Assembly (NCBI RefSeq): GCF_012524205.1
Contig: NZ_JABACI010000001.1
Span: forward strand, 930,001-994,000
Direction: 5' to 3'
DNA length: 64,000 bases
Source of the DNA: Microbacterium salsuginis
GTDB taxonomy: Bacteria; Actinomycetota; Actinomycetes; Actinomycetales; Microbacteriaceae
The notes beneath the pieces were generated by a model. The model was not told where the DNA came from, did not search any database, and was given only the letters and a program-made list of their open reading frames with translations. The first letter of the stretch is position 1. Every line of letters starts with the position of its first letter. This document shows positions 40,989-49,469 of this stretch, piece by piece. The position numbers and the translations under genes are program-made.

Positions 40989-42656
40989 CTATGTGACCCG
41001 CCCGTCGCCCGGCCGGGCGACCCGCAGCCACCGGTAGCCGTAGGCGGGCACCTCGAGCTCGACGCGTCCTCGATCGCCGAGACCGATCCGCTCCGCACCC
41101 AGCAGGTCGACGAGCGATGCCCCCTCGGGTTCGTCCTCGAGGGCGAAGGCCATGACCGCCGGCGCGTCGCCGAAGTTGTGCACCGCGACCATGCGCCCGA
41201 CGTCTGCCCGCAGCGAATGCACGAGGACCCGCGATCCTTTCGGCGACAGCACCTCGAATCTGCCCCAGCCGAGCTCAGGAGAGATCCGGTATCGCGAGAT
41301 CAGGTCGCGGAAGAAGTGCAGCAGCGAGCCGCGGTCCTCGAGCTGATCGGCGACGTTGACGTGCTCGGGCGCGAAGCCGTCGCCCGGCGGCCGCGAGACG
41401 AGACGTGAAGCCGCGGCATCCGAGAATCCTCCGTTCTTGTCCCGCGACCACTGCATCGGCGTCCGCACGGCTTGCCGGCCGGTGATCTCGGCGTTCTCGC
41501 CCATCCCGATCTCCTCGCCGTAGAAGAGCACCGGCGTGCCCGGCAGCGTGAACAGCAGGCTGTACGCCATGCGGATGCGCCGCGGATCGCCCTCGAGCAT
41601 CGTCGGAAGGCGCCGCACGATGCCACGCCCGTACACACGCTGCTTCTCGTCGGGAGCGAGCGCGTCGAACACCTCCTGCCGCTCGTCCTCGCTCAGCTGG
41701 TCGAGGGTGAGCTCGTCGTGGTTGCGCAGGAAGTTCGCCCACTGCGTCTCGGTCGGCAGCTCCGGCCGCGCGGTCAGCGCCTCGACCAGCGGGGTCGGGT
41801 CCTGCCGCACCAGCGACAGATAGAGGCGCTGCATCGCGACGAAGTCGAACTGCATCGTGAGCTCCTGGCCGTCGTCGTTCGCACCGAAGAACGCGACCTG
41901 CTGGTCGTACGGCAGATTGACCTCGCCCAGCAGCACCGCCTCACTCGAGCGACGCTGCAGGAACCGCCGCACGTCGCGCAGGAAGTCATGCGGATTGGCC
42001 ATCTCGGCGCCCTCGGGCACTTCGAGCAGGAACGGCACCGCGTCGACCCGGAAGCCCGCGACGCCGAGCTGCAGCCAGAATCCGACCGTTCGCGCGATCT
42101 CATCCCGCACCCGCGGATTCGCGACGTTGAGGTCGGGCTGATGCTCGTAGAAGCTGTGCAGGTACCACTGCCCCGACTTCTCGTCCTTCGTCCAGATCCC
42201 ATCGGCCTCGCCGGGGAACACGGAGTTCTTCTGCCCCTTCGGGGGCGGATCGTCCCGCCACACGTAGTAGTCGCGGTAGGGCGAGTTGACGCTGCGCTTG
42301 GCCGAGACGAACCACGGATGCCGGTCCGAGGTGTGGTTGATCACCAGGTCCACGATCACGCGCATGCCGCGGTCCTTGGCGGTGCGCACCATCTCGACGA
42401 ACCTGCCGTGATCGCCCAACCGCGGGTCGACGCCGAAGAAGTCGGTCACGTCGTAGCCGTCGTCCCGGTCCGGAGACGGGTAGAACGGCATGAGCCAGAT
42501 GCACGTCACGCCCAGCTGGGCGAGGTAGTCGATGCGGGCGGCGAGGCCTTGCAGGTCGCCGATGCCGTCGCCGTTGGAGTCCAGGAACGTCTCGACGTCC
42601 AGGCAGTAGATGACGGCGGACTTCCACCACAGGTCGCTCGTGTCGGTGATCCTCAT
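40989..42656 (-). CDS. GH13 alpha-amylase family enzyme, trehalose synthase-like
   Basis: A 555-residue GH13 enzyme. Conserved regions are DLVINHTSD (I), GFRVDAVPF with the nucleophile Asp (II), LLGEVN with the acid/base Glu (III) and FLRNHDELT (IV). The opening WWKSAVIYCLDVETFLDSNGDG and long middle domain resemble trehalose synthase and maltosyl-type GH13_16/related groups, but it stands without treY/treZ/mak partners. It would interconvert or hydrolyse alpha-1,4-glucosides in the cytoplasm. Family certain; exact reaction not. Confidence 0.9.
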   Translation of the reverse strand: MRITDTSDLWWKSAVIYCLDVETFLDSNGDGIGDLQGLAARIDYLAQLGVTCIWLMPFYPSPDRDDGYDVTDFFGVDPRLGDHGRFVEMVRTAKDRGMRVIVDLVINHTSDRHPWFVSAKRSVNSPYRDYYVWRDDPPPKGQKNSVFPGEADGIWTKDEKSGQWYLHSFYEHQPDLNVANPRVRDEIARTVGFWLQLGVAGFRVDAVPFLLEVPEGAEMANPHDFLRDVRRFLQRRSSEAVLLGEVNLPYDQQVAFFGANDDGQELTMQFDFVAMQRLYLSLVRQDPTPLVEALTARPELPTETQWANFLRNHDELTLDQLSEDERQEVFDALAPDEKQRVYGRGIVRRLPTMLEGDPRRIRMAYSLLFTLPGTPVLFYGEEIGMGENAEITGRQAVRTPMQWSRDKNGGFSDAAASRLVSRPPGDGFAPEHVNVADQLEDRGSLLHFFRDLISRYRISPELGWGRFEVLSPKGSRVLVHSLRADVGRMVAVHNFGDAPAVMAFALEDEPEGASLVDLLGAERIGLGDRGRVELEVPAYGYRWLRVARPGDGRVT

Positions 42657-42727
42657 TCCCCCGAGCGTTGTCGGGACGGATGCCGCGCAGAAGCCCCTTT
42701 CGCGAGCCGGAGCGATGAGCTAGACGA

Positions 42728-44536
42728 CTAGACCCCGCCGCCGCCCCCGCCTCCGCCGCCACCGCCGGCCGAACCGCCGCCGCTGGAACCGCCCGACGTC
42801 GACGACGCCGACGCCGAGCTCGAGGACAGGTTCGAGATCCCGGCCGAGAACGCGGCGGCGTTGAAACCGGCGCTGCCCGCGTACCACGTGGGCGAATTGC
42901 CCTCGCCGTACAGCACAGCGAGCTCGCGCGCCCATTGCTTCTCCTGGCCGAACACGACCGCGTACGGCAGCAGCGTCTCGTACAGCCGCAGCATCTGACG
43001 CGGGTCGTCGGTGTCCACGGGCACCCTCTCGGCGCCTTCCGGAGACTGCAGCATCCGGATGCGGTCGGCCTCGGCCCATTCGATGAACTGCTTGAGCCCC
43101 AGAAGGTGATCCCGTGTCTCGGCGCCCGCGGCCGTGAGGGGCTTGTGCACGACCAGGAGGATCACCAGCAGCACGGCGAGCACCGCGGCGACGATGAGCA
43201 CGATGGGAACGAGCGGCTGCACGAACCCGATGAGCCCGGCGATCCCGAAGCCGACGACGAGCACGGCGGCCCCGATCACCACCAGGACGGGCAGCGCCCG
43301 CACGCTGCCGCGCACCTGCCGCTGCATCCCTCGTGTCACCAGCTCCTGAGCAGCGCTCTTGAGGATCGCCTGCGCGGCCGACGAGAATCTCGTGTCGGTG
43401 CGACCGAACTCGAACTCGTCGCCTGGCCGGCCGTCCGGGAAGAGGCCTTGCAGCAGCATCCGCCCATCGCCGTCGGCCTTCGACGGATCGAGGAGCACCG
43501 CCTTGAGCTTGGTGCCGCCCCACCATTTCGACGCGCCTTCTTCGATCCGGATGCTGCCCACGACCGCTTGCTCGAGAACCTCCGCGGGGATCGCCTTGGT
43601 GGTCGTGCCCAGCAGGACCGCGCTCTCGAGCGCGTCGATCCCGCGGGGCGGGGTGAATTCGGCCACGACGACCGGGCGGCCCGGTGCGTCGCGCAGGTGT
43701 CGCCGCCGCGCGCGTGCGGCGAGAGCCACCGCCCCGCCGAGGCCCAGCACCGCCGCGCCGGCCTGCAGCCAGCCCCACGGTGAGGCGAAGTACGACGAGT
43801 CGAACCGCGTGAAGGTGCCCTGCTCGAAGCCGATGGCGATGGTCATCGTCTCGTGGGGGCCCAGCGGGCCGACGGATGCCTCGGCCTCGGTGCCGTCGCC
43901 GGTGAGGGTGCACGTCTGGGTCGAGCCCTGGGCGCCGACGTAGCAGGCCTGTTGGCCGGTCCGCGCCTCGGCGAGCGCGTCGGTCATCGTGACCCGCGCG
44001 GTGACGCTGCCGAACGGCTGCGGCCAGCCGGTGCCGTTGACGTCCCAGTAGAACTCGTCGGCGGCGGTGTCGGCGAACGGGCGCGTGACGTTCTCGAGCG
44101 TGTAGGTGAAGACGTAGGTCTGGCGTCCGTGCACGAAGTCGTCGGCACGCGAGGTCATGACGTACCAGCCGTCCTCCGATTCGACCTCGGACGGACGCTC
44201 GGCCCCCGTCTCGTCGGTGATGGAGACGAGCTCGGGATGCAGCGGCGCGCCCTGGTAGGAGTCGGGAACGGCCCGCTGCATGCCCCGGTTCTGATCGTGC
44301 TCGGGGAACAGCGCCACGAAGGTCTCGACCACCGTCAGCGTGCTTGCGCCGTCCTCGTCGCGGTCGAGCCGGTACTCCACGTCGAGGCTCTCGAAGGCGA
44401 AGTCGTCGACGTCGGCGCGAGCCGGCGATCCGCCGAGCCCGATGACCGCCGCGACCAGCCCGGCGACGATCGCGAGGAGCAGCGCACCGGCTCGGCGGCG
44501 GTGGTCGAACGGCGGCGTGGCGAATCCAGTCCCCAT
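42728..44536 (-). CDS. DUF2207 membrane protein
   Basis: A 602-residue DUF2207 protein. A signal-like helix at 12-38 leads to an extracytoplasmic domain (40-245) with DFAFESLDVEYRLDRDEDGASTLTVVETFVALFPEHDQNRGMQR-type features, here notable for the conserved NRGMQRAVP. One helix follows near 255, a cytoplasmic stretch, two more helices at about 405-450, and a C-terminal Gly/Ser tail of over 25 residues. DUF2207 proteins are of unknown function in the envelope. Strong C-terminal low complexity. Confidence 0.88.
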   Translation of the reverse strand: MGTGFATPPFDHRRRAGALLLAIVAGLVAAVIGLGGSPARADVDDFAFESLDVEYRLDRDEDGASTLTVVETFVALFPEHDQNRGMQRAVPDSYQGAPLHPELVSITDETGAERPSEVESEDGWYVMTSRADDFVHGRQTYVFTYTLENVTRPFADTAADEFYWDVNGTGWPQPFGSVTARVTMTDALAEARTGQQACYVGAQGSTQTCTLTGDGTEAEASVGPLGPHETMTIAIGFEQGTFTRFDSSYFASPWGWLQAGAAVLGLGGAVALAARARRRHLRDAPGRPVVVAEFTPPRGIDALESAVLLGTTTKAIPAEVLEQAVVGSIRIEEGASKWWGGTKLKAVLLDPSKADGDGRMLLQGLFPDGRPGDEFEFGRTDTRFSSAAQAILKSAAQELVTRGMQRQVRGSVRALPVLVVIGAAVLVVGFGIAGLIGFVQPLVPIVLIVAAVLAVLLVILLVVHKPLTAAGAETRDHLLGLKQFIEWAEADRIRMLQSPEGAERVPVDTDDPRQMLRLYETLLPYAVVFGQEKQWARELAVLYGEGNSPTWYAGSAGFNAAAFSAGISNLSSSSASASSTSGGSSGGGSAGGGGGGGGGGGV

Positions 44537-44578
44537 GGGGTCAGCCTACGGGTGCCGGTTCGCCGTAATCTTGTCGCT

Positions 44579-45019
44579 ATGACCGATCGACGCCTTGCCA
44601 TCGACGCCTGGGAGAGCCTGTTCCGCGCGCAGCACGAGGTGTTCGGCGACATCAACGAGGACTTCCACGACGACACCCTCAATCAGGCCGAGTACGACGT
44701 TCTGCTGACGGTCACGCGCGGTGAGAACATGACCGCACGGCTGCGCGACGTCACGGCCAACATGCTCATCAGCCAGCCGAGCGTGTCGCGTCTGGTCGAC
44801 CGCATGGTCGCCCGCGGCCTGATCTCGAAGTGCGCCGACCCCGACGACGGCCGGGGCTCGCTGGTGAAGGCGACGGATGCCGGAGCCGCCCTCTTCCGCC
44901 GCGTCGCGGGTGCACACGGGCGGGCGATCGCCGAACGCATGTCGCTGCTCAACGACGACGAGCTGCAGCAGCTGCGCGAACTGACCGCCAAGCTGCGCAA
45001 GAAGCAGCCGAGCTGCTGA
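44579..45019 (+). CDS. MarR-family regulator
   Basis: A 146-residue MarR protein. The winged helix is near residues 40-110 (LNQAEYDVLLTVTRGENMTARLRDV, SQPSVSRLVDRMVARGLISKCADPDDGRGSLVKATDAG). TAATCT (44566-44571) ends seven bases before ATG 44579, so a leaderless mRNA is likely. Thymidine kinase starts nine bases after its stop, so the two may be co-transcribed. The ligand is unknown. Confidence 0.92.
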   Translation: MTDRRLAIDAWESLFRAQHEVFGDINEDFHDDTLNQAEYDVLLTVTRGENMTARLRDVTANMLISQPSVSRLVDRMVARGLISKCADPDDGRGSLVKATDAGAALFRRVAGAHGRAIAERMSLLNDDELQQLRELTAKLRKKQPSC

Positions 45020-45027
45020 AGCGGGTC

Positions 45028-45645
45028 ATGCACACGCCCGCCCCCGCCCGCCTGCAGGTCGTGGCCGGCCCGATGTTCGCCGGCAAGTCGGAGGAGCTGC
45101 TCCGCCGAGTGCGGCGTGCCCGCATCGCCGGGCTGTCGGTCGATGTCGTCAGCCACGCGCTGGACGACCGGCGCGGCGAGGGTCAGGTCAGCTCGCATTC
45201 CGGGCTCGCCGTGCCCTCGCGGTCCGTGCCGGACGTCGATGCGCTCGTCGCCGGCGTGAGCGGTCGCGGGCTCGACGTCGTCGCGATCGACGAGGCGCAG
45301 TTCTTCGGGGGCGACCTCGTCGACGCGGTCAACACCCTCGTCGCCGATGACGTGACCGTGATGGTCGCCGGCCTGTGCGTCACGTTCGACGGACGCCCGT
45401 TCGAACCCCTGCCGTCACTCATGGCCATCGCGGACGACGTGCTCAAGCTCACGGCGGTGTGTGCGGTGTGCGGCGCCGACGCGGCGTTCCACCAGCGCCT
45501 GTCGCCGGGTGAGCTCGGCGACCCCCGCATTCCGACTCCCGCACAGGTGGGCGGCATCGAGTCGTACCAGGCGCGCTGCCGGCGTCACTTCACCGGAGCC
45601 GACAAGCCCGCAGACGACGGAACGGATGCCTCATCCCGGGGATGA
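45028..45645 (+). CDS. tdk: Thymidine kinase (type II)
   Basis: A 205-residue thymidine kinase that phosphorylates thymidine to dTMP in nucleoside salvage. The P-loop is GPMFAGKSEELL (about 14-25) and the Walker B-like site is IDEAQFF (about 86-92). The lasso/zinc region has CAVCG and a later C...H pair (YQARCRRHF). The start at 45028 gives the standard N-terminus. The stop codon lies inside the stem of a 16-bp terminator hairpin. Confidence 0.95.
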   Translation: MHTPAPARLQVVAGPMFAGKSEELLRRVRRARIAGLSVDVVSHALDDRRGEGQVSSHSGLAVPSRSVPDVDALVAGVSGRGLDVVAIDEAQFFGGDLVDAVNTLVADDVTVMVAGLCVTFDGRPFEPLPSLMAIADDVLKLTAVCAVCGADAAFHQRLSPGELGDPRIPTPAQVGGIESYQARCRRHFTGADKPADDGTDASSRG

Positions 45646-45655
45646 GGCATCCGTT
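45621..45655. terminator. 16-bp hairpin overlapping the tdk stop codon
   Basis: AACGGATGCCTCATCC (45621-45636) pairs exactly with 45640-45655 around a three-base loop. The tdk stop codon (45643-45645) lies in the descending arm. It separates tdk from the convergent hsp20 gene, so it can act on both strands. Confidence 0.85.
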
Positions 45656-45675
45656 CCCGTCTTGTGAGCCCTCGC

Positions 45676-46143
45676 CTACTGCTCGATCGGCTGCGGCTCG
45701 TCCTTGTTCGACTGGTTGCTCTCCTGCGCCTGGAGCACGGGCGCCGAGCCCTCGGAGCTGACCTCGATCTTGCGCGGCTTGGCCTTCTCGCTGACCGGGA
45801 TCATGACGCTCAGCACACCGTTGCTGTAATTCGCAGAGATGCGCTCGGTGTCGATGCCCTGGCCGAGGTTGAGCTGCCGCAAGAAGCTCGCGGCCTCGCG
45901 CTCGCGCGTGATCCACTTGACGTCCTCGCCACTCGTGAGGGTGCGCTCGGCGCGGATCGTCAGCAGCTGGCCGTCGACGTCGATGTCGACAGAGCCCGGG
46001 TCGATGCCCGGAAGGTCGGCGGTCAGCACGTAGTGGTCTCCGTCGCGGTAGAGGTCCATCGGCATGCGGCGCGGACCGCGGACGGTGTCGAACAGGCTCG
46101 ACGCGAGGCGGTCGAGATCACGGAACGGGTCGTAGGTGGCCAT
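45676..46143 (-). CDS. Small heat-shock protein, Hsp20 family
   Basis: A 155-residue Hsp20/alpha-crystallin protein, an ATP-independent holdase for unfolding proteins. The alpha-crystallin domain is about residues 30-125: MPMDLYRDGDHYVLTADLPGIDPGSVDIDVDGQLLTI region, then FLRQLNLGQGID and ANYSNGVLSVMIPVSEKAKPRKI with the A-x-x-x-(N)GVL motif. The C-terminal tail is Gln/Asn/Glu-rich. Upstream lie a perfect CIRCE element and a HAIR-like repeat, so both HrcA and HspR control is predicted. ATG 46143 follows AGGAGA. Confidence 0.95.
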   Translation of the reverse strand: MATYDPFRDLDRLASSLFDTVRGPRRMPMDLYRDGDHYVLTADLPGIDPGSVDIDVDGQLLTIRAERTLTSGEDVKWITREREAASFLRQLNLGQGIDTERISANYSNGVLSVMIPVSEKAKPRKIEVSSEGSAPVLQAQESNQSNKDEPQPIEQ

Positions 46144-46166
46144 GGTTTCTCCTCTCTGGTCTGGAA

Positions 46167-46187
46167 GTTGAGCCACCTCGGCTCAAC
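46167..46187 (-). promoter_or_regulatory. HAIR-like HspR operator
   Basis: GTTGAGC (46167-46173), seven bases, GCTCAAC (46181-46187). The HspR consensus HAIR is CTTGAGT-N7-ACTCAAG; the TTGAG/CTCAA core and the spacing are identical. It lies between the hsp20 start codon and the CIRCE element. Confidence 0.75.
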
Positions 46188-46197
46188 TACGACCAGA

Positions 46198-46224
46198 TTA
46201 GCACTCTAGGCATGAGAGTGCTAA
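46198..46224 (-). promoter_or_regulatory. CIRCE element (HrcA operator)
   Basis: TTAGCACTC (46198-46206), nine bases, GAGTGCTAA (46216-46224) is an exact match to the CIRCE inverted repeat bound by HrcA. It sits 54 bp upstream of the hsp20 start codon. Confidence 0.95.
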
Positions 46225-46228
46225 GGGC

Positions 46229-46257
46229 GTTCTTGTTCGCTCAGAACGAACAAGAAC
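46229..46257. other. Perfect 11-bp inverted repeat next to CIRCE
   Basis: GTTCTTGTTCG (46229-46239), seven bases, and its exact complement (46247-46257). It begins four bases after the CIRCE element, in the divergent region between hsp20 and the nuclease-like gene. It is A/T-richer than its surroundings. It could be another operator or an insulating hairpin. Confidence 0.6.
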
Positions 46258-46282
46258 CTCATCGGGCGCTGCTCTTTCGGGC

Positions 46283-46421
46283 CACTTCGCGCGGCACCCC
46301 ACCTCTACCCGCACGAGCTGACCCGCGAACGCCGGAGGCCTTGCTGCCCGCGGCCTCGAGGGGCACTTCGCGCGGCATCCCGCCACCAATACCCGCAGGA
46401 GCTGACCCCCGAATGCCGCAG
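46283..46421 (-). repeat. Paired GGGTCAG-type repeats A and B (minus orientation)
   Basis: Copy A (46283-46337) and copy B (46364-46421) are imperfect direct repeats offset by 81 bp. Both run from CACTTCGCGCGGCA to GAGCTGACCC(G/C)CGAA(C/T)GCCG. Read on the minus strand their cores are GGGTCAGCTCGTGC (46311-46324) and GGGTCAGCTCCTGC (46395-46408). The same core occurs on the plus strand twice downstream of the next gene. The stretch 46225-46558 otherwise contains no convincing gene. Confidence 0.75.
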
Positions 46422-46558
46422 CCGAGCCGCCGATGGGAGCGACCAGCCCTGGCATGGGCCGATCGTGGGGTTCCTCCCCAAGCGCGGGAAGCGCGGAGTT
46501 CTCCACGGACCGACCTCGGACGGCGGGCGACCACGCACGCGGCCGGCATCGTGGACGG

Positions 46559-47560
46559 ATGCCTCGGGCCCCGCGCACGCTTCCCTCGACGCTCGGCGAC
46601 ATCTTCACGATCGCAGAGGCTGCTGAGGCCGGCGTCACGGCCGGTCGACTTCGCGCAGCGGACCTGGAGCAACCGTTTCGCGGCGTGCGCACGACAGTTG
46701 TGGCCGACCGCGAGCCGTCCGTGCGGGAACCGCTGGCGGAGAACGAACGACCACCGACGAAGGACGAGCTCGCGCATGCGGCGACACTGCGCATGGCCAG
46801 GGCATACGCGAAGATCATGGGTCCCCATGAGTTCTTCGCCGGGCGGACTGCCGCGGTGCTCAGGAAATGGCCGATCGAGCCCGGAGACGACCTCGTCATT
46901 GCCGTCCAGTCCCCGCGACGCCCGCCGCGGCGTCGAGGCATCCGCGGAGTCAAGGTCTCACCGAACCTCGCTCACACACAGATCCACGACCATCTGCGGA
47001 TGACGACGCCGGCGACCACGTGGGCAATGCTCGCGGGTGAATTGAGCGTTCGGGAGTTGGTCTCGCTCGGCGACGCGATCGTGCGCGTCCCCCGCGATGA
47101 GCGCGGAGACCTATGCCCCCACAGCCAGGCCGCCACAGTGCAGCAGCTGGCACGAGCGATAACGGCAGGGCGGCGGGTCGGCGTCGGAAAGCTCCGAGAA
47201 GCACTCGAGGAGGTCAGAGTCGGGTCCGCCTCGCCCCTGGAGACGGACTTCCGATTGGATGCCGCGGCAGGAGGTCTTCCCGAGTTCGAGCTTGACGTCG
47301 AGATCCATGACGACCGCGGCACGCTGCTGGGAATCACCGAGTTGGTCCATCGCGAAACTCGCACAGTCATCGAGGTCGAAGGCGACCATCATCGCCGCGA
47401 CCGCAGGCAATGGAACCGCGACATCGAGAAATACGCCGCCTACGCGGCCGAGGGATGGGCGGTCGTGCGCCTCACGTCGAAACACATCCGCGGCGCACGC
47501 CCCACCGCGGTGAAGATGGTGCGCGACGTACTCATCGCCCGGGGCTGGCGCCCGGCGTAG
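46559..47560 (+). CDS. AbiEi-like/DUF559-type nuclease-like protein flanked by repeats
   Basis: A 333-residue protein. Residues 1-60 resemble an AbiEi-type N-terminal helix-turn-helix (IFTIAEAAEAGVTAGRLRAADLEQPFRGV). The middle (MTTPATTWAMLAGELSVRELVSLGDAIVR) is typical of this actinobacterial family. The C-terminus (about 265-333) looks like a PD-(D/E)XK/Vsr-type nuclease: ETDFRLDAAAGGLPEFELDVEI, TVIEVEGDHHRRDRRQWNRDIEKYAAYAAEGWAVVRLT with Glu and Asp candidates. ATG 46559 lies six bases after CATCGT, so it may be leaderless. Paired repeats flank the gene on both sides in opposite orientation. Confidence 0.75.
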   Translation: MPRAPRTLPSTLGDIFTIAEAAEAGVTAGRLRAADLEQPFRGVRTTVVADREPSVREPLAENERPPTKDELAHAATLRMARAYAKIMGPHEFFAGRTAAVLRKWPIEPGDDLVIAVQSPRRPPRRRGIRGVKVSPNLAHTQIHDHLRMTTPATTWAMLAGELSVRELVSLGDAIVRVPRDERGDLCPHSQAATVQQLARAITAGRRVGVGKLREALEEVRVGSASPLETDFRLDAAAGGLPEFELDVEIHDDRGTLLGITELVHRETRTVIEVEGDHHRRDRRQWNRDIEKYAAYAAEGWAVVRLTSKHIRGARPTAVKMVRDVLIARGWRPA

Positions 47561-47608
47561 TCCTCAGTCGCGAGCTTCGCTGTCGGATCAGCGCCGCCCC
47601 GATGTTCA

Positions 47609-47753
47609 GGGGTCAGTTACTGCAGCATCCCGAGTCACGACGGCGCGCGAACTGACCCGCGAGCCCCAGACCCGCGCCAGAACGCGAGCTCGGGGGTCAG
47701 TAACTGCAGCATGCCACCCGCGAATCCCACCGGAACTGACCCTCGAGCCCCAG
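47609..47753 (+). repeat. Paired GGGTCAG-type repeats C and D (plus orientation)
   Basis: Copy C (47609-47669) and copy D (47693-47753) are 61 bp each, offset by 84 bp. Each opens with GGGGTCAGT(T/A)ACTGCAGCAT and closes with GAACTGACCC(G/T)CGAGCCCCAG. The ends are inverted repeats of each other (GGGTCAGT and ACTGACCC). Their cores match those of copies A and B in the opposite orientation. The remaining gap to sdaA has no gene. Confidence 0.8.
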
Positions 47754-47772
47754 CAGCTGAGGGCTGGCCGGG

Positions 47773-49368
47773 TCAGCACTCGATGACGTTGACGGCGAGA
47801 CCGCCTTCGCTGGTCTCCTTGTACTTGTGCGACATGTCGATGCCGGTCTGGCGCATGGTCTCGACGACGGCGTCGAGCGAGACGTAGTGAGAGCCGTCCC
47901 CGCGCAGCGCAAGGCGCGCGGCCGTGACCGCGGTGGAGGCCGCGATCGCGTTGCGCTCGATGCACGGGATCTGCACGAGGCCGCCGACCGGGTCGCATGT
48001 GAGACCCAGGTGGTGCTCCATCGCGATCTCGGCGGCGTTCTCGATCTGCCGATTGGTGCCGCCCATCACCGCGGTCAGGCCGCCGGCGGCCATCGCGCAC
48101 GCCGACCCCACCTCGGCCTGGCATCCGCCCTCAGCGCCCGAGATCGAGGCGTTGGCCTTGAAGAGCGAACCCAGCGCTGTCGCGGTGAGCAGGAACCGAC
48201 GGATGCCGCGGCGGCGGTTCGCCTCGGCGATCAGGCGTTCGTCCTCCTGAGCACCGACGGCCGGCACGTGCGCGCCTCCGCCGAACCCCAGCAGCGCACT
48301 GCCGACGAGCTCGCCATACGGCGTGACGGCGTTCCCTGCCCCGAGTCCCGAGTCCGCCAGGAACCGCCACCAGTACATCGCCACGGCCGGGACGATGCCC
48401 GCGGCCCCGTTGGTCGGGGCCGTGACGACGCGTCCTCCCGCGGCGTTCTCCTCGTTCACCGCGAGCGCGAACGCGCCCAGCCACTCGCCCGGCAGCTCGC
48501 GCCTCCCGTCGGCTTCGACGGCCTCGAGCTGCGCCCGGATCGCGGCGGCACGCCGCTTCACCCCCAGCATGCCCGGCAGCACTCCGTCCGCCTGCAGTCC
48601 CGCCTCGACGCAGGCCGCCATCGCGTCCCAGATGGCGTCGAGACCGTCGGCGAGCTCCTCGTCGCTGCGCAGCGTCACCTCGTTCAGTCGCGCAGCCTCG
48701 GCGATCGTGAGCCCGCGTTCGTCGCACAGTGCGAGCAGCTCCTCGGCGCTGGCGAAGTCGACGGGGAACGCGTGCTCGCGGACGGGCGCCGCCTCGCCCT
48801 CGCGCCGGACGAACCCGCCGCCCACCGAGTAGTACGTCTCGCGGGCGAGGAGCCCGGGCGCCGGCCCGCCGGATGCCACGGCCGTCGCCCGCCCGCCAGC
48901 GCCGGTCGCCCGCACCCCGAGCGCGTGGCCGTGGCCGTGCCTCGGCGGACCCTGCTGCGGCGATGCCCACGCCTCGAGCGTCATCGCATTGGGGTGCGCG
49001 GGCAGCCGCGTCCGCGGCTCGAAGACGACGTCGGACCGGTCGAACGACACCGAGTGCTCGCCACCGAGGTCGAGGGGGCGGTCGTGGGGCCATCCGCTCC
49101 ACGACGAGCGCACGGCATCCGGGTCCGCCGTCTCGGGCCGCAGCCCGCGCAATCCCGCGACGACCGCGTCCGGCGTTCCGTGCCCGATGCCGGTAGCCCC
49201 CAGCGATCCATACAGTGTGCACGTCACGCGCTCGACCCGGGGCAGCACCCCGGTCTCGCGCAAGCGGACGACGAAGTCATGTGCGGCCCGCATGGGACCG
49301 ACCGTGTGGGAGCTCGAGGGTCCTACGCCGATGGAGAACAGCTCGAACGCCGAGACGTAGGCGCTCAC
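47773..49368 (-). CDS. sdaA: L-serine ammonia-lyase (Fe-S, single chain)
   Basis: A 531-residue Fe-S L-serine dehydratase deaminating serine to pyruvate. The beta domain opens with [21 protein letters not shown] and [19 protein letters not shown] motifs. The alpha domain has [30 protein letters not shown] and [14 protein letters not shown] with cluster-ligand Cys. It is longer than the ~455-residue single-chain forms, because of an insert near residues 85-180, which includes a His-rich [12 protein letters not shown] stretch. The GTG start at 49368 lies six bases after TAGCCT, suggesting a leaderless mRNA. Confidence 0.95.
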   Translation of the reverse strand: MSAYVSAFELFSIGVGPSSSHTVGPMRAAHDFVVRLRETGVLPRVERVTCTLYGSLGATGIGHGTPDAVVAGLRGLRPETADPDAVRSSWSGWPHDRPLDLGGEHSVSFDRSDVVFEPRTRLPAHPNAMTLEAWASPQQGPPRHGHGHALGVRATGAGGRATAVASGGPAPGLLARETYYSVGGGFVRREGEAAPVREHAFPVDFASAEELLALCDERGLTIAEAARLNEVTLRSDEELADGLDAIWDAMAACVEAGLQADGVLPGMLGVKRRAAAIRAQLEAVEADGRRELPGEWLGAFALAVNEENAAGGRVVTAPTNGAAGIVPAVAMYWWRFLADSGLGAGNAVTPYGELVGSALLGFGGGAHVPAVGAQEDERLIAEANRRRGIRRFLLTATALGSLFKANASISGAEGGCQAEVGSACAMAAGGLTAVMGGTNRQIENAAEIAMEHHLGLTCDPVGGLVQIPCIERNAIAASTAVTAARLALRGDGSHYVSLDAVVETMRQTGIDMSHKYKETSEGGLAVNVIEC

Positions 49369-49469
49369 GACTCCAGGCTACGCCGCGCGGCGGGCAAAGT
49401 GCGCGCCGCGCTTTCTCGAGAAGGTGCAGGATGCCTCGACAGAGGCCGCTCGAACGTGCAGTGTGCGCT

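Noticed and set aside
40688..40996. Open frame across both sRNA copies giving LLWQLP(A/T)CDCRTLLVQ in each
   Set aside because: The two copies differ by a two-base indel inside the core, which shifts the frame after the shared part. There is no start codon with a ribosome site, and the end is a terminator stem. RNA conservation explains the similarity better.
46212..47003. Alternative plus-strand frame upstream of and overlapping the nuclease-like gene
   Set aside because: It runs through the CIRCE-adjacent repeat and repeats A and B, with low-complexity Arg/Ala/Pro content. The real gene begins at 46559 with a recognisable N-terminal domain.
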